Part shown: positions 57,509 through 64,000 of the stretch, piece after piece | How positions within the stretch are numbered: the stretch's first letter is position 1 | Layout of the letters: each line of letters starts with the position of its first letter | Assembly (NCBI RefSeq): GCF_006704125.1 | Contig: NZ_VIGH01000005.1 | Location: 186,001 to 250,000 of the forward strand | From: Rhodococcus spelaei | Lineage (GTDB): Bacteria; Actinomycetota; Actinomycetes; Mycobacteriales; Mycobacteriaceae | DNA length: 64,000 bases | Direction: 5' to 3' | The notes under the pieces: model-generated | The model's database searches: none | What the model saw: only the letters and a program-made list of their open reading frames with translations | Told to the model about the DNA's origin: nothing | Translations under genes and position numbers: made by a program

Positions 57509-59146
57509 ATGACCGGGTCGCTGCCCAGTTACACCTCGGGCGTGTGGGACGCCCCCATGTTGGGCGACACCATCGGGGACAACCTCGACCGCACCGTCGC
57601 AGCGCACCGGGACCGGGACGCGCTCGTCGACCACTCGACCGGGCGCCGGTGGACCTACGGCGAGTTCGGTACCGCGGTGGACGGCCTCGCCGCCGGGCTG
57701 CTCCGGCGCGGGCTGGCGAAGGGCGACCGGGTCGGCATCTGGGCGCCGAACTGTCCCGAATGGACATTGGTGCAGTACGCGACCGCGAAGATCGGCGTGA
57801 TCCTGGTCAACATCAATCCGGCGTACCGCTCGCACGAGCTGAAGTATGTGCTCGAGCAGGCCGGTATCCGAATGCTGGTGTCCGCGGCGAGCTTCAAGAC
57901 GTCGGACTACGCCGCGATGATCGAGGAGGTTCGGCCGAACTGCCCCGATCTAGAGTCGGTGGTCCTGCTCGGCGGCGAGGACTGGGCAGGGCTGCTCGCC
58001 GACGGCGCCGCCGCGCATGCGGCGGACCCCTCGGCGCTGTCCGCGGCGCAGGCGGCACTCTCCGCCGACGACCCGATCAACATCCAGTACACCTCGGGCA
58101 CAACGGGATTCCCGAAGGGTGCCACCCTCAGCCACCACAACATCCTCAACAACGGGTACTTCGTGGGCGAACTCTGCCACTACACGCACGAGGACCGGGT
58201 GTGCATTCCGGTGCCGTTCTACCACTGCTTCGGCATGGTGATGGGGAACCTCGCGTGCACCAGTCACGGTGCGGCCATGGTGATCCCGGCGCCCGCGTTC
58301 GAGCCGAAAGCCACGCTCGAGGCGGTACAGGCCGAGCGTTGCACCTCGCTGTACGGGGTGCCGACGATGTTCATCGCCGAACTCGCCGACCCGGACTTCG
58401 CGAGTTACGACCTGACCAGCCTGCGTACCGGGATCATGGCCGGATCGCCGTGCCCGGTCGAGGTGATGAAGCAGGTCATCGAGCAGATGGGAATGGCAGA
58501 GGTGTCGATCTGCTACGGCATGACCGAGACCTCGCCGGTGTCCCTGCAGACCCGCTCCGACGACACCATCGACCAGAGGGTGTCCACCGTCGGCCGGGTC
58601 GGACCCCACCTCGAGGTCAAGATCGTCGACCCGGCAACAGGGTTGACGGTCCCGCGCGGCGAGCCGGGTGAACTCTGCACCCGCGGCTACTCGGTGATGC
58701 TCGGCTACTGGAACAACCCGGAGAAGACCGCCGAGGCGGTCGACGGGGCGCGCTGGATGCACACCGGCGACATCGGGGTGATGGACGCCGACGGCTACGT
58801 CGCGATCACCGGCCGGATCAAGGACATGGTCATCCGCGGCGGCGAGAACATCTACCCCCGTGAGATCGAGGAGTTCCTCTACTCGCACCCGGACATCCTC
58901 GACGCCCAGGTGATCGGCGTGCCGGACGCGAAGTACGGCGAGGAACTGATGGTGTGGATCCGGATGCGCGAGGGCGCCGACGAACTCGACGCCGACTCGG
59001 TGCGCGCGTTCTGCACCGGAAAACTCGCGGGCTACAAGATCCCGCGGTACGTGCACGTGGTCGACGAGTTCCCGATGACGGTGACCGGCAAGGTCCGCAA
59101 GATCGAGATGCGCGAGCAGTCGCTCGAGTTGATCGGCCAGGCATAG
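57509..59146 (+). CDS. AMP-binding acyl-CoA synthetase
   Basis: A 545-residue adenylate-forming acyl-CoA synthetase. The P-loop-like motif is [18 protein letters not shown] (near residue 195), the second is [10 protein letters not shown], and the C-domain hinge is [37 protein letters not shown], with the acyl-activating Lys in [13 protein letters not shown] near the end. It resembles medium-chain FadD enzymes (FadD35-like). ATG 57509 follows a CAGGAGAGG site; the upstream frame to 57329 is not conserved. It is the first of the alcohol/aldehyde module; the regulator gene follows 12 bases later. Confidence 0.92.
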   Translation: MTGSLPSYTSGVWDAPMLGDTIGDNLDRTVAAHRDRDALVDHSTGRRWTYGEFGTAVDGLAAGLLRRGLAKGDRVGIWAPNCPEWTLVQYATAKIGVILVNINPAYRSHELKYVLEQAGIRMLVSAASFKTSDYAAMIEEVRPNCPDLESVVLLGGEDWAGLLADGAAAHAADPSALSAAQAALSADDPINIQYTSGTTGFPKGATLSHHNILNNGYFVGELCHYTHEDRVCIPVPFYHCFGMVMGNLACTSHGAAMVIPAPAFEPKATLEAVQAERCTSLYGVPTMFIAELADPDFASYDLTSLRTGIMAGSPCPVEVMKQVIEQMGMAEVSICYGMTETSPVSLQTRSDDTIDQRVSTVGRVGPHLEVKIVDPATGLTVPRGEPGELCTRGYSVMLGYWNNPEKTAEAVDGARWMHTGDIGVMDADGYVAITGRIKDMVIRGGENIYPREIEEFLYSHPDILDAQVIGVPDAKYGEELMVWIRMREGADELDADSVRAFCTGKLAGYKIPRYVHVVDEFPMTVTGKVRKIEMREQSLELIGQA

Positions 59147-59158
59147 GCGGAGCGCGCG

Positions 59159-60829
59159 ATGACGAGCGAGGAGCCAGGCGGTCGGGACGCGGTCCGGCCC
59201 GAGATCGCCCTGTCCTGGAAGCGGTCGCAGCTCAGCGGCGTCGACCCCGGCCGAGGATTCGACGCCTCGCCGGCAGACGACCTCGACCTGTCGGGCAGAC
59301 TGCTGCGGGCCGCCCGCCCGGTCCTGGACGAGGTGGGTGTCCAGATCGCGGGCACCGAACTCTGCGTGCTGCTCGCCGACCCCGACTGTCGGATCGTCGC
59401 GCGGGTGTTCGACAACCGCGCCGTCGAGCGGCACATGGAGCGGCTCGGTGCGGTGCTCGGGTCGCGGTTCGGTGAGGACCGGGCGGGGACCAATGCGCTC
59501 GGGACGCCGCTGGAGGTGCGACGGGGTGTCGTGATCAACGGTGAGGAGCACTTCCTGGAGCAGTTCAAGGGTTTGAGCTGCTACGGGCATCCGATCATCC
59601 ATCCGGTCACCCACCGGGTCGAGGGCATCCTCGACCTGACGTGTATCGCTCCGCAGGCGAACTCACTGTTCGCGCCGTTCCTGCAGCGGGCCGCAGCGGA
59701 CATCGAACGGCGGCTGCTCGAGGGTGCGAGGGCCTCGGAACAACGGCTGGTCGACGCCTTTCAGCGGGTGTCGCCGCAGCGGCAGGTCGCGGTCACCGCG
59801 ATCGGGGAGGACATCCTGCTCAGCAACCGGGCCGCGTTGGACCTGCTGGATGTGGCCGACCACGCCGCGCTGCGCGGGCTGGCGACCGACCTGAGGCCTG
59901 ACCAGTCCCGCACCGTCGAACTCGAACTCGCGTCCGGGGAACGTGCGCAGGTGCGCGCAGACCGGATCGCCGGCACCGACGGCGGGACGCTGTTTCTCGT
60001 GCAGCCGGTGCGCAGGCCGGCCACGCCGATTCGTCGCGGGACCGCTCGGACGAGTTCGCCCGCCGCGGATCGTGTCCGTACCGAACTCGAGCGGCTTCGC
60101 GACAGCCGCGATGCGCTGGTGATCTGCGGCGAACCCGGGTCGGGCCGCAGCACGGCCGTGCGCGATGTCGCGGGGACGAGCATGGTGCACCGGCACGACG
60201 CCACCCGAATTGCTGTGCAGGGCATCGAGTCCTGGAGCCGCGACGTGGCCCGGAGCCTGCGACGGTCCGATGCGGTCGTCGTGATCGATCAGGTCCAGCT
60301 GCTGCCCGAGCCCGTACATCCGCTCGTGGCGGAGGCGATCGCGAGTGGTGATCCCCGGATCCTGCTGACCAGTGGGCCGGAGGCCGACCTGGCGGCCCCG
60401 ATCGCTGCGTTGGTGTCGCGGTGTCCGGAACGGCTCGTCCTGCCGCCGCTGCGCCAGCGCCGCGCCGAGCTCCCGGAGATCGCCCGCGCCATGCTCGACG
60501 AGATCATGCCGGGAGTGAGGTTGAGCGCGACAGCGCTCGAGGCGCTGACCGCGGCGCAGTGGCCGGGCAACCTCACCGAGCTTCGGGTGGTGCTGACCAA
60601 GGCCGCGCGATCGTGTGCGGGCAGTCGAATTACCGTGGCGGACTTGCCGGACCGGTATCGCAGCCCGGGTCGGGTCGCCCGGCTCGCCGGCCGCGAGCGC
60701 GCCGAACGACAGGCGATCGTCGACGCGCTCACCGAGTGCGGCGGCAACAAGGTGCATGCCGCGGAGCAGCTCGGGATCAGTCGCAGCACCCTGTACGCCC
60801 GGATCCGGGCGCTCGAGATCACGGTGTGA
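59159..60829 (+). CDS. AcoR/MimR-type Fis-family regulator lacking a sigma-54 loop
   Basis: A 556-residue regulator: GAF domain (about 45-200, with GEDRAGTNALGTPLEVRRGVVINGEEHFLEQFKGLSCYGHP), then a reduced AAA+ domain with Walker A GEPGSGRS (about 323-330) and Walker B VVVIDQ. A Fis helix-turn-helix at the C-terminus reads NKVHAAEQLGISRSTLYARIRAL. The AAA+ part is far shorter than usual and no GAFTGA loop, needed for contact with sigma-54, can be seen. Actinobacteria generally lack sigma-54, so it must work through another route. It likely controls the neighbouring synthetase and dehydrogenase genes. Confidence 0.85.
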   Translation: MTSEEPGGRDAVRPEIALSWKRSQLSGVDPGRGFDASPADDLDLSGRLLRAARPVLDEVGVQIAGTELCVLLADPDCRIVARVFDNRAVERHMERLGAVLGSRFGEDRAGTNALGTPLEVRRGVVINGEEHFLEQFKGLSCYGHPIIHPVTHRVEGILDLTCIAPQANSLFAPFLQRAAADIERRLLEGARASEQRLVDAFQRVSPQRQVAVTAIGEDILLSNRAALDLLDVADHAALRGLATDLRPDQSRTVELELASGERAQVRADRIAGTDGGTLFLVQPVRRPATPIRRGTARTSSPAADRVRTELERLRDSRDALVICGEPGSGRSTAVRDVAGTSMVHRHDATRIAVQGIESWSRDVARSLRRSDAVVVIDQVQLLPEPVHPLVAEAIASGDPRILLTSGPEADLAAPIAALVSRCPERLVLPPLRQRRAELPEIARAMLDEIMPGVRLSATALEALTAAQWPGNLTELRVVLTKAARSCAGSRITVADLPDRYRSPGRVARLAGRERAERQAIVDALTECGGNKVHAAEQLGISRSTLYARIRALEITV

Positions 60830-60840
60830 GTGCGCGTCGT

Positions 60841-60851
60841 CGGACTGTCCG
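60841..60851. promoter_or_regulatory. CGGACTGTCCG palindrome upstream of aldehyde dehydrogenase 2
   Basis: An 11-bp perfect palindrome, 76 bases before the aldehyde dehydrogenase ATG and directly downstream of the Fis-type regulator. The half-sites are the same as at 57383-57399. Confidence 0.45.
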
Positions 60852-60926
60852 AACCTTGCACAGTTAGCCCCTCCGGAACACGCGAAGTATGGCGTGCATC
60901 ACACCGTCTGCTCGTAAGGAGTTCCG

Positions 60927-62429
60927 ATGACAGCGATCGCCGACTTTCCGCTCACCGCAGGGGTTCAGGGGTTTCTGGGAGGGGGCCCCAAGAAGCTCCT
61001 GATCGGGGGAGAATGGACCTCGGCGGCCTCGGGTCGCACCTTCGTCACCTGTGATCCCGCCACCGGGAATCCGCTCACCGAGGTGGCCCACGGGCAGTCC
61101 GAGGACGTCGACCGCGCCGTGCGCGCCGCCCGGCAGGCCTTCGACAACGGCCCGTGGCCGTCGATGAAGCCCAACCAGCGCGAGCGGCTGCTCTGGCGGG
61201 TGGGCGACATCCTGTCCGAGCGCGCAGAGGAGTTCGGTCAGCTCGAGGCTCTCGACAACGGCAAGTCGGCCGGTATCGCCTCCGCGGTCGACGTCGCCTG
61301 GGCCGCTGACGTTTTCCGCTACTACGCCGGGTGGGCCACCAAGATCGAGGGCAGCACGGTCAACGTGTCGATGCCGTTCGCCCCGGATGCCCAGTTCCAC
61401 GCCTACACACTGCGCGAGCCGGTCGGCGTGTGCGGACTGATCGTGCCGTGGAACTTCCCGCTGCTGATGGCCTCGTGGAAGCTGGCGCCCGCCCTCGCCG
61501 CCGGCAACACCGTGATCCTCAAGCCCGCCGAGCAGACCCCGCTGACGGCTCTGCTGCTCGGAGAGGTGTTCCAGGAGGCCGGCTTCCCCGCCGGCGTCGT
61601 GAACATCGTCAGCGGCTTCGGTGACGCCGGCGCTGCCCTGTCGGCGCACGAGGACGTCGACAAGATTGCCTTCACCGGGTCCACCGAGGTGGGAAAGAAG
61701 ATCGTCGACGCCGCCAAGGGCAACCTCAAGAAGGTCTCGCTCGAGCTCGGCGGTAAGAGCCCGAACATCGTCTTCGCGGATGCCGACTTCGACGCCGCAG
61801 TGGAGGGTTCGCTCAACGCCTGGCTGTTCAACCACGGCCAATGCTGCGTCGCCGGGACCCGACTCTTCGTGGAGGACAAGATCTTCGACGAGTTCACTCA
61901 GGCCGTCGCGGACGCGGCCGGCCAGGTGAAGATCGGACCGGGTCTGGACCCGACCACCCAGCTCGGCCCACTGGTCTCCCAAGAGCAGTTCGACAAGGTC
62001 ACCGGCTACCTCGCCGCGGGCCTGGCCGACGGGGCGCGCGCGCTCACCGGCGGCAAGCGGTGGGGCGACACCGGCTACTTCGTCGAGCCGACCGTCTTCG
62101 TGGACGTCAAGCCGGAGTTCTCGATCGTGCGCGAGGAGATCTTCGGTCCCGTCGTCGCGGCGCTTCCGTTCAACGCAGAGGCAGGAGTCGCCGCCGCCGC
62201 GAACGATTCGATCTACGGTCTCGCCGCGGGCATCTGGACCAAGGACATCTCCAAGGCACACCGGACCGCCCGGCAGATCAAGGCCGGATCGGTGTGGATC
62301 AACCAGTACAACGGCTTCGACACCGCGATGCCGTTCGGCGGCTACAAGCAGTCGGGCTGGGGCCGCGAGCTGGGGGCGGCGGGGCTCGACGCCTACACCA
62401 TCACCAAAGCCGTCAACGTCGCTCTCTGA
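60927..62429 (+). CDS. Aldehyde dehydrogenase 2
   Basis: A 500-residue NAD-dependent aldehyde dehydrogenase of the classical (ALDH2-like) group. The catalytic Cys is the second of NHGQCCVAG (Cys307), the Glu lies in [10 protein letters not shown], and GSTEVGKK is the NAD loop. It differs from the ThcA-like enzyme at 50 kb in length and wording. It sits directly upstream of the NDMA-dependent alcohol dehydrogenase, 28 bases apart, so aldehyde made by the latter would be oxidised further, with the acyl-CoA synthetase taking the resulting acid. Confidence 0.93.
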   Translation: MTAIADFPLTAGVQGFLGGGPKKLLIGGEWTSAASGRTFVTCDPATGNPLTEVAHGQSEDVDRAVRAARQAFDNGPWPSMKPNQRERLLWRVGDILSERAEEFGQLEALDNGKSAGIASAVDVAWAADVFRYYAGWATKIEGSTVNVSMPFAPDAQFHAYTLREPVGVCGLIVPWNFPLLMASWKLAPALAAGNTVILKPAEQTPLTALLLGEVFQEAGFPAGVVNIVSGFGDAGAALSAHEDVDKIAFTGSTEVGKKIVDAAKGNLKKVSLELGGKSPNIVFADADFDAAVEGSLNAWLFNHGQCCVAGTRLFVEDKIFDEFTQAVADAAGQVKIGPGLDPTTQLGPLVSQEQFDKVTGYLAAGLADGARALTGGKRWGDTGYFVEPTVFVDVKPEFSIVREEIFGPVVAALPFNAEAGVAAAANDSIYGLAAGIWTKDISKAHRTARQIKAGSVWINQYNGFDTAMPFGGYKQSGWGRELGAAGLDAYTITKAVNVAL

Positions 62430-62457
62430 CCCGACCGTTCCGACGAAGGAGATCTAC

Positions 62458-63567
62458 ATGAAGACCACTGCCGCAGTACTTCTCGAGGCCGGAAAGCCGT
62501 TCGAACTGATGGAACTCGATCTCGACGGCCCCGGACCGGGTGAGGTGCTGATCAAGTACACCGCCGCCGGACTGTGTCACTCCGACCTACACCTGACCGA
62601 CGGGGACCTGCCGCCGCGCTATCCGATCGTCGGCGGGCACGAGGGCTCCGGGATCATCGAGGAGGTCGGTCCCGGCGTCACGAAGGTCAAGCCGGGCGAC
62701 CACGTGGTGTGCAGCTTCATCCCGAACTGCGGCACCTGCCGTTACTGCTCGACCGGCCGTCAGAACCTGTGCGACATGGGCGCGACCATCCTGGAGGGCA
62801 CGATGCCCGACGGCACCTTCCGATTCCATGGCGCGGGAAGGGATTTCGGTGCGATGTGCATGCTCGGAACCTTCTCCGAGCGGGCGACCATCTCGCAGCA
62901 CTCGGTGGTCAAGGTGGACGACTGGCTGCCGCTCGAGACCGCCGTGCTGGTCGGGTGCGGGGTTCCGTCCGGGTGGGGGACCGCTGTCAACGCGGGCAAT
63001 CTGCGCGCGGGCGACACTGCGGTGATCTACGGCATCGGCGGCCTCGGCATCAACGCAGTCCAGGGCGCGGTCAGCGCCGGCTGCAAGTACGTCGTGGTGG
63101 TCGACCCGGTCGCGATGAAGCGCGAGCAGGCACTGAAGTTCGGTGCCACGCATGCGTTTGCGGATGCGGCGAGCGCCGCGGAGAAGGTCAACGAGCTCAC
63201 CTGGGGCCAGGGCGCCGACGCGGCGCTGATCCTGGTCGGCACCGTCGACGAGGAGGTCGTCTCGGCGGCGACGGCGGTGATCGGCAAGGGCGGCACCGTC
63301 GTCATCACCGGACTCGCCGATCCGGCGAAGCTCACCGTGCACGTGTCGGGCTGCGACCTGACGCTGAATCAGAAGACCATCAAGGGCACGCTGTTCGGCT
63401 CCATGAATCCGCAGTACGACATCGTCAAGCTGCTGCGGCTCTACGACGCGGGACAGCTCAAGCTGGACGAGTTGGTCACCACCCGGTACCGGCTCGAGGA
63501 CGTCAACCAGGGGTACCAGGACCTGCGGGACGGCAAGAACATTCGCGGCGTGATCGTGCACGCCTAG
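62458..63567 (+). CDS. NDMA-dependent (mycofactocin-linked) zinc alcohol dehydrogenase
   Basis: A 369-residue zinc alcohol dehydrogenase of the NDMA-dependent type (TIGR03989). Catalytic zinc ligands: Cys40 in GLCHSD and His61 in GGHEG. Structural zinc: Cys91, Cys94, Cys97 and Cys105. The NAD fold is YGIGGLGINAVQGA. In this family the bound NAD(H) does not leave and is recycled by an external carrier, shown in actinobacteria to be mycofactocin. The mft genes are 15-26 kb upstream. ATG 62458 has a GAAGGAG site. Its stop overlaps the end of the leftward IclR remnant by 4 bases. Confidence 0.92.
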   Translation: MKTTAAVLLEAGKPFELMELDLDGPGPGEVLIKYTAAGLCHSDLHLTDGDLPPRYPIVGGHEGSGIIEEVGPGVTKVKPGDHVVCSFIPNCGTCRYCSTGRQNLCDMGATILEGTMPDGTFRFHGAGRDFGAMCMLGTFSERATISQHSVVKVDDWLPLETAVLVGCGVPSGWGTAVNAGNLRAGDTAVIYGIGGLGINAVQGAVSAGCKYVVVVDPVAMKREQALKFGATHAFADAASAAEKVNELTWGQGADAALILVGTVDEEVVSAATAVIGKGGTVVITGLADPAKLTVHVSGCDLTLNQKTIKGTLFGSMNPQYDIVKLLRLYDAGQLKLDELVTTRYRLEDVNQGYQDLRDGKNIRGVIVHA

Positions 63568-63924
63568 CCGCGCGAGCGGGTCAGCCGCTGGGAGAGTCGG
63601 TGCGCCTGCCTGAGCAGCAACTCGCCGAGTTCGGCCCGACGGCTCTCGGGGAAGCGGCTCTCCACCCCCGTGATGCTCAGGGCCCAGGCGGGGGATCCGG
63701 AACCGTCGAGGACGGCGGCGCCCATGCCCCAGCTGCCTCGACGAGCAGGGCCGGGTTGACGGCGTACCCGGTGAGTCGGGTCGCCGCGATGCGGTCCTCG
63801 AGACCCGGTCGGGCATGGTCGGCGCCCCACTCGCCGACCAAGTCCGTCCGGGCCAGATACTCTCCCACCTCTCTGTCGGAGAGGTGGGAGAGGATCACCA
63901 ACCCCGCGGAGGCGACCCCGAGGG
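63564..63924 (-). pseudogene. IclR regulator remnant (5' part missing, frameshifted)
   Basis: The leftward sequence encodes the ligand-binding domain of an IclR regulator, beginning at about GAPALGVASAGLVILSHLSDREVGEY and running to LTGYAVNPALLV. It then needs a one-base shift near 63736 to continue with WGMGAAVLDGSGSPAWALSITGVESRFPESRRAELG. The likely original wording, VEGSWGMGAAV, needs one extra G, so a single-base deletion is the simplest cause. The helix-turn-helix half is absent: the sequence stops being IclR at about 63925, inside an 18-bp palindrome. Confidence 0.8.
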
Positions 63925-63939
63925 CAGGTGCACCTGCCC
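63922..63939. repeat. Perfect 18-bp palindrome at the IclR / CoA-transferase junction
   Basis: GGGCAGGTGCACCTGCCC is its own reverse complement. IclR homology ends on one side of it and CoA-transferase homology starts on the other, so it marks a rearrangement joint. Confidence 0.75.
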
Positions 63940-64000
63940 GGGATCTTCGTCCAGCGCATCGTCGACACCGGACCGCAGGCCAAGCGGATCGAGAAGCGGA
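63928..64000 (+). pseudogene. CoA-transferase subunit A C-terminal fragment (continues past window)
   Basis: The rightward frame reads VHLPGIFVQRIVDTGPQAKRIEKR to the window edge, the C-terminal wording of 3-oxoacid/3-oxoadipate CoA-transferase subunit A (SCOT/PcaI family). Nothing upstream of 63928 resembles the rest of that protein, so its N-terminal part has been lost together with the 5' part of the divergent IclR gene. The downstream subunit B gene, if present, lies outside the window. Confidence 0.65.

Noticed and set aside
59140-59175. GAGCGAGGAG-like string at the regulator start as a copy of the accA2 repeat
   Set aside because: Similarity is short and could arise from codon bias; there is no flanking duplication.

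Overview
The window is a high-GC stretch of an actinobacterial chromosome from a mycolic-acid-containing genus, most likely Rhodococcus or a close relative. The evidence is a complete mycofactocin cluster, a 3-ketosteroid 9-alpha-hydroxylase reductase (KshB) behind a KstR-type operator, an accA2/accD2-type acyl-CoA carboxylase operon, a WS/DGAT enzyme, and rpsL-rpsG-fusA-tuf lying a short way upstream of the mycofactocin genes, an order also known from Mycobacterium. No tRNA, rRNA, CRISPR array, transposase or prophage gene was seen.

Region by region: 1-4.9 kb holds assorted genes (a partial luciferase-like oxidoreductase, MarR, a methyltransferase, an acyl-CoA dehydrogenase behind a KstR-like site, SRPBCC, DUF309). 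4.95-6.2 kb holds a decayed MFS transporter and three tiny leftward ORFs, each with a good ribosome binding site; a fourth lies at 17.96 kb. They resemble PorA/PorH-like cell-wall peptides only in general character. 6.4-16.4 kb is one rightward operon for branched or isoprenoid acyl-CoA catabolism (DUF1446/AtuA-like, two acyl-CoA dehydrogenases, carboxylase beta and alpha subunits, enoyl-CoA hydratase, TetR). 16.4-18.8 kb holds WS/DGAT and DoxX. 19.0-23.4 kb is the translation cluster. 23.5-26.1 kb is a leftward five-gene Asp23/AmaP-like cell-envelope cluster. 26.2-33.4 kb holds two Mce-associated-like membrane proteins, a ferredoxin reductase, a DUF35/thiolase-like pair, MarR with an Asp/Glu racemase, TetR with an SPW protein, and an AlkD-like glycosylase. 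33.4-35.2 kb holds kshB and a TetR.

35.4-48.8 kb is the mycofactocin locus: mftR, mftA, mftB, mftC, mftD, two OYE-family oxidoreductases, an insertion of four unrelated genes, then mftE, mftF and mftG. 48.9-54.9 kb carries a GAF regulator, an aldehyde dehydrogenase, an alcohol dehydrogenase reduced to 64 residues, a DUF779 protein and ethanolamine ammonia-lyase (eutBC). Together these suit conversion of ethanolamine to acetaldehyde and then acetate. 54.9-57.3 kb holds a hydrolase, a winged-helix protein and DUF72. 57.5-63.6 kb is an alcohol/aldehyde oxidation module: acyl-CoA synthetase, a Fis-type regulator without a recognisable sigma-54 loop, aldehyde dehydrogenase and an NDMA-dependent alcohol dehydrogenase, a family that uses mycofactocin as its electron carrier. 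The window thus encodes both the cofactor and a likely user of it.

Signs of genome decay are frequent and local: the MFS remnant, the internally deleted alcohol dehydrogenase, and a frameshifted IclR gene whose 5' part is missing and which abuts a CoA-transferase fragment at a perfect palindrome. There are also two copies of a 51-bp palindromic element, one lying in frame inside a gene, and a duplicated segment at the start of the carboxylase alpha subunit.
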